64,000 nucleotides of DNA from Spirochaeta thermophila DSM 6192 (GCF_000147075.1 NC_014484.1:434001-498000); one strand, 5' to 3'. Shown: positions 32,796 through 42,306, counted from the stretch's first letter. Notes: generated by a model from the letters alone, not told the origin. Translations and numbers: made by a program.

Positions 32796-32825
32796 AATAT
32801 ACTACAGGTGGGGATGAAATGTCAA
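32796..32825 (-). promoter_or_regulatory. leuS: Promoter of leuS
   Basis: Read leftward, a perfect TTGACA (32820-32825) and TATATT (32796-32801) with an 18-base spacer. Transcription should start near 32788, giving a leader of about 170 bases. Confidence 0.8.
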
Positions 32826-32914
32826 GAGGTATATCAAAAAATCTCTAAAATCTCCAAAATTTCCAACCCCTTCCCCTTGCCCGTGTGTCCGGGATCTGAG
32901 GTGAGGGGAAGGGC

Positions 32915-32990
32915 TTGTGGAAAACGTGTGAATATTGTGGAAAACCTCTGAATTTCCGGGTGAATTCCAGGGGTGTTTCCTCTTGATAAT
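32915..32990 (+). promoter_or_regulatory. Tandem 20-base direct repeat and -10-like box
   Basis: TTGTGGAAAAC occurs at 32915-32925 and 32935-32945 inside a 20-base unit repeated in tandem. GATAAT (32985-32990) lies 50 bases after the second copy. The layout resembles an activator site upstream of a weak promoter for the ABC operon at 33239. Around it, 32868-32913 can form a 10-base stem CCCTTCCCCT/AGGGGAAGGG. The rest of 32826-33238 shows no gene; it holds an AT-rich patch at 33125-33190. Confidence 0.4.
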
Positions 32991-33238
32991 CCTGGGGAGA
33001 TTCCTCGCAACCCCTTTCGGCATATGGGAAACAGTCCCGTTGCCACCTCGTGTCCTGTACACAGGCGGTCCGTGGCGGACGCGGCGGAGAGAGGGGCGTG
33101 TGAGAGGTCCGGAGATCCGAGTAAGCTTTTTTGCGCACCTTTTCGTCTAAAAAAGTTTACTTTGTTGAAAAACTGTTCATTTACAACAGGGATGCGAGGG
33201 GCCATCATAATGCTGATCACAAACGACCGGAGGTGTGG

Positions 33239-34222
33239 ATGATTGAGATCAGATCTGTGGGGGAGGAGGCGGGATCCATCACCCCGTCCGGCTCCCCGTC
33301 GAGGGGGTCGGCCTCGTTCCTGACGACGCTCAAGAAGAACAGGCAGTTCCTCGTCATGCTCATTCCCGTGACTGTCTATCTTCTCGTCTTCAATTATGCG
33401 CCCATGGCGGGGCTCATCCTGGCATTCAAGCGCTACATTCCGGCGCTCGGTTTCTGGAAGAGTCCCTGGGCGGGGCTTTCCAACTTCAAGTTCCTCTTCG
33501 TCTCGGGGGCCTTCGGAAGGATTCTCTTCAACACAGTGTTCTACAACGTGATCTTCCTGGTCACGTGTCAGGCCCTGGGGATGATGGTGGCCATTCTCAT
33601 CTCGGAGCTCCGCTTGAGGAAGCTCAACAACCTTCTCCATTCGCTCACCTTCTTTCCTTATTTCGTCTCGTACGTGGTGGTGGGGGCCATCGTGTACAAC
33701 ATCTTCAGCTACGAGTTCGGGGTGTTCAACAACCTCCTGGAGGCCTGGGGTGCCGAGCCGGTGAACGTGTACCAGATGCCGAACGTGTGGGTCTTCATCC
33801 TCACCTTCCTCAACTCGTGGAAGTGGGTGGGCTACACGAGTATCATCTACTATACCACCATCGTGGGGATCGACCCCGAACTCTACGAAGCGGCCGAGAT
33901 CGATGGGGCTTCCACTCTCGCGAGGATATGGCACATCACCGTGCCGTACCTGAAGGTCACGCTCCTCACCATCGTGCTCTTCCAGTTGGGGAGTATTTTC
34001 AAGGGGCAGTTCGACCTCTTCTACAACGTGATAGGAAACAACGGTCAGCTTTTCGAGGCGACCGACGTGGTGGACACCTATGTCTTCAGGATGCTCATCA
34101 CCAACTTCGACGTGGGGCTGGGGACCGCGGCAGGGCTTTTCCAGTCGTTCTTCGGTTTCCTGCTCATGATGATCGTGAACGGGGTGGTAAAGAAGGTACG
34201 CCCCCAGTACGCACTCTTCTAG
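33239..34222 (+). CDS. Oligosaccharide ABC transporter permease (LplB type)
   Basis: A 327-residue inner-membrane permease with about six membrane segments and the EAA loop EAAEIDGASTLARIWHITVPYL (about 217-238), which docks an ATPase. It belongs to the CUT1-type LplB group. No ATPase is encoded in the operon, so it must use a shared MsmX-like ATPase encoded elsewhere. The ATG at 33239 follows GGAGGTG. It is first in an operon with a second permease, a binding protein, an AraC-type sensor and GH42, pointing to galactoside uptake. Confidence 0.9.
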   Translation: MIEIRSVGEEAGSITPSGSPSRGSASFLTTLKKNRQFLVMLIPVTVYLLVFNYAPMAGLILAFKRYIPALGFWKSPWAGLSNFKFLFVSGAFGRILFNTVFYNVIFLVTCQALGMMVAILISELRLRKLNNLLHSLTFFPYFVSYVVVGAIVYNIFSYEFGVFNNLLEAWGAEPVNVYQMPNVWVFILTFLNSWKWVGYTSIIYYTTIVGIDPELYEAAEIDGASTLARIWHITVPYLKVTLLTIVLFQLGSIFKGQFDLFYNVIGNNGQLFEATDVVDTYVFRMLITNFDVGLGTAAGLFQSFFGFLLMMIVNGVVKKVRPQYALF

Positions 34223-34231
34223 GAGGATCTC

Positions 34232-35125
34232 ATGCGGTTCGGAAGACCTATCTCCAGGGAAGGGCTTGTGTTCCAGTTCGTAGGATACGGCCTGCTGATC
34301 GTGGTGGTGATTCTGTGCGTGGCACCGCTTCTCCTCGTGGTGTCGGGATCGCTCTCTTCCGAGGAGTCCATCTATCAGCATGGGTTCTGGTTCATCCCAC
34401 GGGAGTTCTCGCTCGATGCGTACCGCATCCTCTTCAAGGCGCCCAAGGATGTGCTTCAGGCCCTGTGGATAAGTGTGGTGGTGGCGGCACTGGGGACGAT
34501 CACGAGTGTGTTCGTGGCGTGCATGGTGGCGTACGTGCTCATACAGCCGGAGTTCGCCTACAAGCGGTTCTTCTCGATCTTCATCTACTTCACGGCGATC
34601 TTCTCGGGTGGGCTCATCCCCACCTACATCCTCATGGTGCGGTACCTCCACCTGAAGAACACCCTCCTTGCCCTCATCCTCCCTCAATGGATCACGGCCT
34701 GGAACCTCTTCCTGCTCAGGAACTTCTTCACCGAGATACCCTATTCGGTGGTGGAGTCGGCGAGGATCGATGGGGCGAAGGAGTTCACGATCATGACGAG
34801 GCTGGTGATTCCCATGGCGATGCCGGGTATCACCACCATCGCGCTCTTCCAGATTCTCTACTACTGGAACGACTGGGTGCAGGCCATGCTCTACATCACG
34901 GACAAGGCCCTGTATCCCTTCCAGTACTATCTCTACACCATGCTCCACAACTTCCTCTCGGTGCAGAACGCCATTGCAAATGCGGGGATCGTGCTCCCCT
35001 CGGTGCCCACCGAGAGTTTCAAGATGGCGATGACCGTGATCGCGATTCTTCCGATCGCGATCATCTTCCCCTTCATCAAGCGGTTCTTCGTCACCGGCTT
35101 GAGCAAGGGGGCGATCAAGGGATGA
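34232..35125 (+). CDS. Oligosaccharide ABC transporter permease (LplC type)
   Basis: A 297-residue MalG/LplC-like permease with about six membrane segments and the coupling loop VESARIDGAKEFTIMTRLVIPM (about 172-193). AGGAGG precedes the ATG, 9 bases after the first permease gene. The two permeases would form the channel for the binding protein encoded next. Confidence 0.9.
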   Translation: MRFGRPISREGLVFQFVGYGLLIVVVILCVAPLLLVVSGSLSSEESIYQHGFWFIPREFSLDAYRILFKAPKDVLQALWISVVVAALGTITSVFVACMVAYVLIQPEFAYKRFFSIFIYFTAIFSGGLIPTYILMVRYLHLKNTLLALILPQWITAWNLFLLRNFFTEIPYSVVESARIDGAKEFTIMTRLVIPMAMPGITTIALFQILYYWNDWVQAMLYITDKALYPFQYYLYTMLHNFLSVQNAIANAGIVLPSVPTESFKMAMTVIAILPIAIIFPFIKRFFVTGLSKGAIKG

Positions 35126-35175
35126 ATCCGGGTGTTACCCGGTGGAAGATATACTATACTGGTAAGGAGTGACGT

Positions 35176-36729
35176 ATGAGGAATGTCGTAAAGGGCGTAT
35201 GGCTCGGCCTCCTCATGGTGGTGCTCTCCTTCGGGCTCTGGGCGACCGGGGCTCAGGAAGAGGGAACTGCCGGCGGGGCGCAGGAACTCAAGCCCGTCGA
35301 GCTGGTGATGTGGCTCGTGGGCGACTCGGTGCCCGACTATGAGCTCATGCTCCAGGAGCTCAACAAGCTCACCAAGGAGGAGCTCAACGCCACCATCAAG
35401 GTGAACTTCACCACCTGGACCGACTGGAAGACCAAGTTGCGGCTCCTCCTCACCTCGGGTGAGGCCTTCGACCTGGTCCACATGGCGCCCTGGGGGATCT
35501 ACCAGGAGGCATCCAAGCTGCGGCTCCTGCTTCCCCTGGAGGACCTGGCGCCGAAGTACGCGCCTGTGACCTGGGAGAGCTACTCGCCTGATGTGCTCAA
35601 GCAGGCCACGGTGAACGGGCACGTGTACATGCTCCCCTTCAACTACACCGATCCCTACGGGAACGGGTTCCTCTACCGGCTCGATCTCGCCGAGAAGTAC
35701 GGACTCGGGAAGATCAGGAACATCGAGGACCTCGAGACCTACCTGGTGACCCTCGCCAAGAACGAGAAGGGTATCATCCCCTACAACGCGGGCGAGTTCG
35801 ACCTCACCACCTATCCCGAGACGATCTGCGCCGCCATGCCCTCGTTCCCCAAGGCGGGAGGCGAGGATATCATCCAGGGGCTCATGCCCTACTTCTACGT
35901 GTTCTACGACGATCCGAACCCTGAACCCGTGTTCATCCTCGAGCATCCGTCCTTCAGGGAGGCGATCGAGTTCTCGCGGCGTCTGTACCGTGCCGGCGCG
36001 ATTCCCAAGGGTGTACTCTCCAACCAGGTGGGGTCCCGCGAGGCGTTCATCAACGGGACGAGTGCGGTCACCCTGCTCAACCCCCTCAACGCGAACGAGG
36101 TCTACCAGCAGGTGGCAGCCAAGCACCCCGACTGGAAGCTCGACTACTGGAACCCCTACCTGGACCTCGATCATCCTACCAAGGCCCCCGCGATCAACAA
36201 CGGGATGTCCGTACCGGCGAGCTCCCGGAATCCTCAGCGGGCCCTCATGTTCCTGGAGAAGCTCCACCAGGATCAGCGGTACCACGACCTCACGAGCTAT
36301 GGTATCCGTGGGAAGCACTGGGATCTCGACGAGAACGGCCAGATCGTGCTTCCGGAGGGCGTGACGGTCGACAGCACCGGCTTCGCCTGGGACAGGCCGT
36401 GTCCGTGGGGATGGAGGGAGGAGAAGTTCTACCGCCTCAACCCGCTCAAGTTCGCCTCCACCTGGCAGGTGATAAAGGATTGGTACAGCGCGTACCTCGC
36501 AAAGGCGGTGGACAGGAAGTACGTGAGCTTCTACCTCGACAAGGAGCCGATCCTCGCCGAGTTCGCGGCCGTGGACAACCTGAAGACGCAGTACGTGGAT
36601 CCGCTCCTCTGGGGTATCGCGGATCCGGCCACCTATCCTGAGGTGATGGACAAGTTCTACGCAGCAGGGCTCGGGAAGGTGAAGGACGAGATCCTCAAGC
36701 AGTGGAAGGCCTACATGGCCCAGTACTGA
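35176..36729 (+). CDS. Extracellular oligosaccharide-binding protein (LplA type)
   Basis: A 517-residue secreted protein with a signal peptide (residues 1-25, cut near ATGAQ). It has no lipobox cysteine. The length and pattern fit the large LplA-like solute-binding proteins of CUT1 systems. It should capture oligosaccharides in the periplasm for the two permeases upstream. GTAAGGAGTG lies before the ATG. A hairpin with GCCCG/CGGGC and a T-rich tail follows at about 36747-36783 and may reduce read-through into the regulator. Confidence 0.88.
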   Translation: MRNVVKGVWLGLLMVVLSFGLWATGAQEEGTAGGAQELKPVELVMWLVGDSVPDYELMLQELNKLTKEELNATIKVNFTTWTDWKTKLRLLLTSGEAFDLVHMAPWGIYQEASKLRLLLPLEDLAPKYAPVTWESYSPDVLKQATVNGHVYMLPFNYTDPYGNGFLYRLDLAEKYGLGKIRNIEDLETYLVTLAKNEKGIIPYNAGEFDLTTYPETICAAMPSFPKAGGEDIIQGLMPYFYVFYDDPNPEPVFILEHPSFREAIEFSRRLYRAGAIPKGVLSNQVGSREAFINGTSAVTLLNPLNANEVYQQVAAKHPDWKLDYWNPYLDLDHPTKAPAINNGMSVPASSRNPQRALMFLEKLHQDQRYHDLTSYGIRGKHWDLDENGQIVLPEGVTVDSTGFAWDRPCPWGWREEKFYRLNPLKFASTWQVIKDWYSAYLAKAVDRKYVSFYLDKEPILAEFAAVDNLKTQYVDPLLWGIADPATYPEVMDKFYAAGLGKVKDEILKQWKAYMAQY

Positions 36730-36816
36730 CCGGTACCGAGAGGATGTGCCCGTCGGGTGTACCCTGGCGGGCCTCCCTTTTCTCTTTCACGATTGTTGTT
36801 CCATGAGGAGGAGGGT

Positions 36817-39033
36817 ATGAGGAACGAGGGTTCACCATGGAAGCACGTGCTGAGGAGGACGCTCCTCTTCTTCTCGATCACCGCGGGGCTCACCATCATC
36901 GTGCTCACGGTGACGATCTACCTCTCCATCCAGCCCATCGTGGCCCGCAGGCTCTACCGGGTGGAGCGGCAGAACATCCACAACGCCGTCACCGGGATAC
37001 GGCTCATGCAGAACCTGGCCACGAATCTCCTCATCCAGATCTACAACGATCCGCTGATCGTGCCGCTGCTGACCGTGCCGCCCGAGGATCCGCAGGAGGA
37101 GTACCTCGCCATCCAGAGCCTCAAGAAGTACTCCACCTTCGTTCCCTACCTCGACTCGGTCTACATCTACAACGATGCGACAGGGAGGTGCTACCTGAGC
37201 ACCTCGGCCTCCACCAACCTCTCCCTCCCGGTGGAGGAGATGTACGACAGAGAGTTTCTCGAGCTCATGGAGGATGGACGCTGGATCAACAGCCCTGCGC
37301 CGATCTTCAGGTCGTACGAGGGCGACTTCCCCTTCGGCGGGCAGAGGAGGAGGGTGTTCACCTACCTCTACAACGTGATGGGGGTGCGCACCAGGCGTCC
37401 GAGCGTGGTGGCGATCAACATCTCGTACGAGTGGATTACCAGCATCATGGAGTCGCTCGACGCTTCCGAGGGGTATCCGGCCTTCATCCTCGATCGTGAG
37501 GGCTCCCTCATCGGTGCCTCGATGGAGGATGAGGACCTGGTGGGCCTCGTCCGCACCACGATCCAGGGACAGGGTTCGGAGGAAGGTCAGCCGCTGGTCA
37601 CCACGGTGGCGACCCGCAGGGAGACCTATCTCCTGGTCTACGAGACCCTGCGTGATATGGGATGGGTGGTGGGGAAGGTGGTGCCTCTCTCCCAGGCGGT
37701 GAACGAGATCTTCGTGATACGGAGGGAGCTGCTCAAGATAGGGACGGCCTTTCTCGTGGCGGGGCTCCTCGTCTCGTTCCTGCTCTCCAACCGGCTCACC
37801 CGCCTCCTGAGGAGTCTCTCGAGGGGCCAGAATGGGGAGGTGCCGTACCGTTCGTTCTTCAAGACAAGGGTGCTCTCGGATCTCCTCCTCAAGGGGCCGG
37901 AGGGGGCTTCTGTGCGCGTGGAGGATGCCGGGGACCTGCTCGCCATTCGGGTCTCGCCCCATTCCTGGTATGCGCTCTTGGCGTGCGAGCGGGAGGGGGG
38001 GGATGAGATCCCCGCGGACTGGTACGCACACCTCCTCGAGGAGGTGGAGGGCTGGGAGGACGTGCGGTGGGAGTGGCTCCAGAGAGAGGACGAGTTCCTG
38101 CTCGTGGTGGAGACCGAGCGCGATCCGGGGCATTGTCAGGGAGAGATCTTCGGGGAGTGGCACCGCAGGTTGGAGCGGGCCCTGGGGACGTCGGTGCGAC
38201 TCTATGTTGCGGGGTTTTCGAGGGGGGCGGCTTCGCTTCCCCGGCTCTACAACCAGATGAGTAGTCTGCTCGCCAACAGGAGGTTCCTCGATGGGAAGGA
38301 CGTGTTCACCCAGGAGGATCTGGGCGTCCTCTCCCGCGGGCACTACGAGTATCCGCAGAACAAGGAGCACGAGTTTCTGGAGGCCCTGCACCACATGGAT
38401 GCAGAGACCGCGGTCTCGGTGGCGCAGGAGGTGTTCCAGGGTACCAGGTCCTTCGGGTATCATGTGTTCCAGTCGGTGAAGTACCGGCTCTGCACGGCCT
38501 TCCTCAGGGCGGTGGAGCAGGAGAATCAGTTCCTGGTGTCGACGTTCGGCCTCGATCCTGTCCGGTTCCTCGAGGAGGTGGAACGGGCGCAAGGACCTGA
38601 AGAGGTTTCTGCGGTGTTCGAATCCGAGGTGAGGCGGTTCGTGCGGCACATGGAGGAGGACAGGACGAGCGACCACAAGAAGCTCGTCCAGGAGGTCTGC
38701 AGGATCATCGAGGAGGAGTACGACGACTTCAACCTGGGAGTGGCGACCCTGGCCGACAGGATAGGGCTCTCCCCGGGATACCTGGGACAGCTCTTCAAGA
38801 AGTACGTGGGTGTCTCGATGACGGACTACATCAACGAGGTGCGGGTGAGCCGGGCGATCCACTTCCTGGTGAACACCGAGGCGCCCGTGTACGAGATACC
38901 GCAGATGGTGGGGTACACGAACAAGCAGCACTTCCACGCGGTGTTCAAGAAGTATACCCGTCTGACGCCCAATGAGTTCAGGAAACAGGCCCGGCTCAAG
39001 CGGGCGCAGCGGAGGGACGAGATGGCCTCCTGA
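36817..39033 (+). CDS. Membrane-bound AraC-family regulator with extracellular sensor domain
   Basis: A 738-residue protein. Two membrane segments (about 15-38 and 305-325) flank an extracellular Cache-like sensor. A cytoplasmic linker leads to a C-terminal AraC DNA-binding domain with two helix-turn-helix units (about 625-727, ending in HFHAVFKKYTRLTPNEFRKQ). This architecture is known from regulators beside LplABC-type transporters in Firmicutes. It probably senses an external sugar or the loaded binding protein and activates this operon. GAGGAGGG precedes the ATG at 36817. Confidence 0.88.
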   Translation: MRNEGSPWKHVLRRTLLFFSITAGLTIIVLTVTIYLSIQPIVARRLYRVERQNIHNAVTGIRLMQNLATNLLIQIYNDPLIVPLLTVPPEDPQEEYLAIQSLKKYSTFVPYLDSVYIYNDATGRCYLSTSASTNLSLPVEEMYDREFLELMEDGRWINSPAPIFRSYEGDFPFGGQRRRVFTYLYNVMGVRTRRPSVVAINISYEWITSIMESLDASEGYPAFILDREGSLIGASMEDEDLVGLVRTTIQGQGSEEGQPLVTTVATRRETYLLVYETLRDMGWVVGKVVPLSQAVNEIFVIRRELLKIGTAFLVAGLLVSFLLSNRLTRLLRSLSRGQNGEVPYRSFFKTRVLSDLLLKGPEGASVRVEDAGDLLAIRVSPHSWYALLACEREGGDEIPADWYAHLLEEVEGWEDVRWEWLQREDEFLLVVETERDPGHCQGEIFGEWHRRLERALGTSVRLYVAGFSRGAASLPRLYNQMSSLLANRRFLDGKDVFTQEDLGVLSRGHYEYPQNKEHEFLEALHHMDAETAVSVAQEVFQGTRSFGYHVFQSVKYRLCTAFLRAVEQENQFLVSTFGLDPVRFLEEVERAQGPEEVSAVFESEVRRFVRHMEEDRTSDHKKLVQEVCRIIEEEYDDFNLGVATLADRIGLSPGYLGQLFKKYVGVSMTDYINEVRVSRAIHFLVNTEAPVYEIPQMVGYTNKQHFHAVFKKYTRLTPNEFRKQARLKRAQRRDEMAS

Positions 39034-39137
39034 AGGGGGCGTGGGCTTCGGATACCGGGTCGGACCGTGGGTGCGGTGTTCCCATGGGTGATCCGGGCGG
39101 GAGGCTCCACTATCACGTGTGTGTGGAGGAACGGTAT

Positions 39138-41213
39138 ATGCAGCACAGGATTCTTCATGGTGCGGAGTACAATCCCGATCAGTGGCTCGAGGAGCCGGAG
39201 GTCCTCGAGCAGGATATTGCGCTCATGAGGGAGGCGCGGATCGATACGGTGACGTTGGGGACCTTTTCCTGGTCGCTCCTGGAGCCTGAGGAGGGGGTCT
39301 ATTCGTTCGAGTGGATGGACGAGGTGATGGAGAGGCTGGAGAGGGCGGGGATCAGGGTGATCCTGGCGACGCCGTCCGGGGCCCGGCCCAGGTGGCTCGC
39401 GAGGAAGTATCCTGAGGTGCTCAGGGTGGGGCCGGACAGGAGGCGGCGCTTGTTCGGCGAGCGCCACAACCACTGTTTCACCTCGCCGGTGTTCCGGGAG
39501 AGGGTGTACGAGCTCGACAGGAGGCTCGCGGAGCGCTACGGCCGGAGGGAGCATGTGATCCTCTGGCACATCTCGAACGAGTTCTCGGGTGAGTGCCACT
39601 GCGAGCTGTGTCAGGAGGCCTTCAGGCGGTGGCTCTACGATCGGTATGACGGGGATCTCGAGGCCCTCAATCGGGCGTGGTGGACGGCCTTCTGGAGCCA
39701 CAGGTACACGAGCTGGGAGGAGATCGCCTCTCCTTCGCCGCTGGGCGAGCCCAATCTGCACGGGCTCAACCTCGACTGGCGGCGGTTCGTGACGCATCAG
39801 ACCGTGGACTTCATGCTGGTGGAGGTGCGGGCGTTGAGGGATGGGGGGCCGTCCCTCCCGGTGACGACCAATCTCATGGGGTTCCAGCGGGATCTCGACT
39901 ACTTCCGGCTCGCTCGGCACCTGGATGTGGTCTCCTGGGACAGCTACCCGCTCTGGCATGGGCGGGGGCGGACGACGCCTCGGGTGGCTTGCGGGGAGCT
40001 CGACCACAACTGGGATCCGGAGGGAAGGGACTGGGTGCTCGCGAGCGGGGTGGCCTGGGCCCACGCCCTTCATCGGGGGCTCGGCGGCGGGAGGCCGTTT
40101 CTCCTCATGGAGAGTACGCCGAGCCACACGAACTGGCAGCCGTGGAGCAAGCCGAAGCGGCCGGGTATGCACGTGCTCTCCTCGCTCCATGCCGTGGCGC
40201 ATGGGGCGGACTCGGTGCAGTACTTCCAGTGGCGGGCGGGGCGGGGTGGATCGGAGAAGTTCCACGGCGCGGTGGTGTACCACGATCGGCGTACGGACGG
40301 CAGGGTGTTCCAGGAGGTGAGGGAGCTCGGGGGGATCCTGGAGCGGCTCGGGGGGATGGAGGGGAGCCGGGTGGAGGCCGAGGTGGCGGTGGTGTTCGAT
40401 TGGGAGAATCGGTGGGCGTTGGAGGATGCGCAGGGGCCGAGGAACGATGGGCGGCTCGACTACGTGGAGGAGTGTTGGAGGTGGTTCGATGCGTGGCACC
40501 GGCGTGGGGTGGGGTGCGATGTGGTGCACCCTGAGGGGGACTGGTCGGCCTACCGAGTGGTGGTGGCGCCGCTGTGGTATCTGGTGAAGGAGGAGTGGGC
40601 CGACAGGGTGGCGAGGTTCGTGGAGCAGGGTGGGGTCTTCGTGACGACGGTGTGGAGCGGGGTGGTGGAGGAGCACGACCTGTGCCACGTGGGCGGGTTT
40701 CCGGGGCCGTTGAGGGGGCTGGTGGGGGTGCGGAGCCGGGAGGTGGATGTGCTGGTGGAGGACGAGGTGCGCCGGGTGGCGGGGGTGTGGGGGGTGTGTG
40801 AGGGGAGGCTGCTGTGCGATGTGCTGGCGGTGGAGGATGAGGGGGTGGAGGTGCGGGCGGTGTATGCGGACGGGTTCTACGCGGGCAGTCCGGCGGCGAC
40901 GCGGGTGAGGCGGGGGAGGGGGTGGGCCTACTACGTGGGGACCCTGCTCGCCCAGGAGGGTATCGACTGGCTGGTGGGGGAGCTCATGGGGGAGGCGGGG
41001 GTGGTGCCGGCGCTCAGGGTGGTGCCCGAGGGCGTGGATGTCTCGGTGCGGGTGACGGAGGAGGGAAGACGGTACCTATGGCTTCTCAACTTCAGGGAGC
41101 ACGAGGTGGTGGTGGAGCTCCCCGAGGGGGTGTGGAGGGACGTGCTGGGGGGTGGGGAGCGGCGGGGGGTCCTGGTCCTGCCCGGGTACGGGTATGCGGT
41201 GCTGGAGTCGTGA
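39138..41213 (+). CDS. GH42 beta-galactosidase
   Basis: A 691-residue cytoplasmic enzyme. The acid/base Glu is in WHISNEFSGE (near residue 152), the nucleophile in FLLMESTPSHTNW (near 321), and the family zinc cluster cysteines are in GECHCELC plus an upstream Cys. It removes terminal beta-galactose from short galacto-oligosaccharides. GGAGGAACG lies before the ATG at 39138. It ends the ABC operon and fits the external GH53 galactanase. The last third of the coding strand is strongly G-rich. Confidence 0.93.
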   Translation: MQHRILHGAEYNPDQWLEEPEVLEQDIALMREARIDTVTLGTFSWSLLEPEEGVYSFEWMDEVMERLERAGIRVILATPSGARPRWLARKYPEVLRVGPDRRRRLFGERHNHCFTSPVFRERVYELDRRLAERYGRREHVILWHISNEFSGECHCELCQEAFRRWLYDRYDGDLEALNRAWWTAFWSHRYTSWEEIASPSPLGEPNLHGLNLDWRRFVTHQTVDFMLVEVRALRDGGPSLPVTTNLMGFQRDLDYFRLARHLDVVSWDSYPLWHGRGRTTPRVACGELDHNWDPEGRDWVLASGVAWAHALHRGLGGGRPFLLMESTPSHTNWQPWSKPKRPGMHVLSSLHAVAHGADSVQYFQWRAGRGGSEKFHGAVVYHDRRTDGRVFQEVRELGGILERLGGMEGSRVEAEVAVVFDWENRWALEDAQGPRNDGRLDYVEECWRWFDAWHRRGVGCDVVHPEGDWSAYRVVVAPLWYLVKEEWADRVARFVEQGGVFVTTVWSGVVEEHDLCHVGGFPGPLRGLVGVRSREVDVLVEDEVRRVAGVWGVCEGRLLCDVLAVEDEGVEVRAVYADGFYAGSPAATRVRRGRGWAYYVGTLLAQEGIDWLVGELMGEAGVVPALRVVPEGVDVSVRVTEEGRRYLWLLNFREHEVVVELPEGVWRDVLGGGERRGVLVLPGYGYAVLES

Positions 41214-41226
41214 GTGCCCCTCTGCT

Positions 41227-41258
41227 GGAAAGAGCCCCGGCCTGCCGGGGCTCTTTCC
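41227..41258. terminator. Bidirectional terminator between GH42 and galE
   Basis: GGAAAGAGCCCCGG and its perfect complement (14 pairs) with a CCTG loop, between two convergent genes. The A/T ends of the stem serve as short T tracts for both directions. Confidence 0.85.
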
Positions 41259-41271
41259 GTGCACGCTCCTC

Positions 41272-42246
41272 TCAGTAGCGCCGGTTGAGTTCCCAGTTCC
41301 ACGCGGTCTTGATGATGTAGGCGAGGTCGTCCCTGGTGGGCTTCCAGCCCAGAATGGTCCTCATGCGTGAGGAGTCGGCCACCAGGGCAGGGGGATCACC
41401 GGCCCTCCGGTCCCCCTCGATGACCGGGAAGTCCCGGCCGGTGACCTTCTTCGCGGTCTCGATCACCTCCCTCACACTGTAGCCCCGGGAGTAGCCGCAG
41501 TTGAGGGCCTGGCTCTCACCCCCGTCCATGAGGTACTCGGCGGCGAGGAGATGGGCCTCGGCGAGATCGTCCACATGGATGTAGTCTCGTATGGCGGTCC
41601 CGTCCGGGGTGGGGAAGTCGGTGCCGAAGATGGTGATGTGCGGCCGCTCGCCCTTTGCAGCCTTGAGGATGAGGGGGATGAGGTGGGTCTCCGGGTCGTG
41701 GGCCTCTCCTATGGAACCGTCCTCTGCCGCTCCTGCGGCGTTGAAGTACCGTATCGCCACGTACCGGAAGGGGCTCCACTCCGAGAGGGACCGGAGGAAC
41801 TCCTCGACCATCACCTTGCTGCTTCCGTAAGGGTTCACCGGTGTGAGCCGCGCATCCTCGGGTATGGGGATCTTCTCGGGATGGCCGTAGACCGCAGCGG
41901 TGGAGGAGAAGATGAAGTGGTGGACCCCTGTGTGCATCATGGTCTGGACGAGCCGGATGGTCCCCACGGTGTTGTTCTCGAAGAATTCGAGGGGCCGTTC
42001 CGTGGAGATCCCCACCTCGATGAATGCGGCGAAGTGCATGACCACATCGGGTTTGAAGGACAGAAGGACCTCGCGGAGTGTTTCGGTGTCGTGGAGGTCT
42101 CCGACCCTGAGGTCCGCGGGCTCCACGGCCTCCCTGTGTCCGTGGGAGAGATTGTCGTAGACCACGACTTCGTGACCTCGTTCCTTGAGGAGCCGGTACA
42201 CGTGGCTCCCTATGTACCCTGCTCCGCCCGTGAGCACGAAACGCAT
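41272..42246 (-). CDS. galE: UDP-glucose 4-epimerase
   Basis: A 324-residue short-chain dehydrogenase family enzyme. NAD is bound at TGGAGYIGSH (residues 6-15), and the catalytic site is SSTAAVYG followed by NPYGSSK. It interconverts UDP-galactose and UDP-glucose in the Leloir pathway, completing the set with galT and galK at 46.7-48.7 kb. The start at 42246 has AAGGAGGATCC ahead and its own promoter. Its position apart from galTK and on the other strand means it is regulated separately. Confidence 0.94.
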   Translation of the reverse strand: MRFVLTGGAGYIGSHVYRLLKERGHEVVVYDNLSHGHREAVEPADLRVGDLHDTETLREVLLSFKPDVVMHFAAFIEVGISTERPLEFFENNTVGTIRLVQTMMHTGVHHFIFSSTAAVYGHPEKIPIPEDARLTPVNPYGSSKVMVEEFLRSLSEWSPFRYVAIRYFNAAGAAEDGSIGEAHDPETHLIPLILKAAKGERPHITIFGTDFPTPDGTAIRDYIHVDDLAEAHLLAAEYLMDGGESQALNCGYSRGYSVREVIETAKKVTGRDFPVIEGDRRAGDPPALVADSSRMRTILGWKPTRDDLAYIIKTAWNWELNRRY

Positions 42247-42277
42247 GGATCCTCCTTCAAGGGTGGATTTCTTGATG

Positions 42278-42306
42278 AGTATAGCCGAAACGAGGGGCAG
42301 TGGAAA
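42278..42306 (-). promoter_or_regulatory. galE: Promoter of galE
   Basis: Read leftward, TTTCCA (42301-42306) and TATACT (42278-42283) with a 17-base spacer, about 30 bases before the galE start. Confidence 0.65.

Noticed and set aside
32915-32945. Replication origin or DnaA box cluster
   Set aside because: Only two near-matches to a DnaA box exist, with no dnaA/dnaN genes and no AT-rich unwinding element, so an operator is more likely.
32646-32951. 101-codon + frame across the leuS leader with GGAGG in hairpin loops (CsrA-type decoy RNA)
   Set aside because: The strong promoter and the T-run terminator both read leftward, so the transcript is the leuS leader; no + strand promoter was seen.
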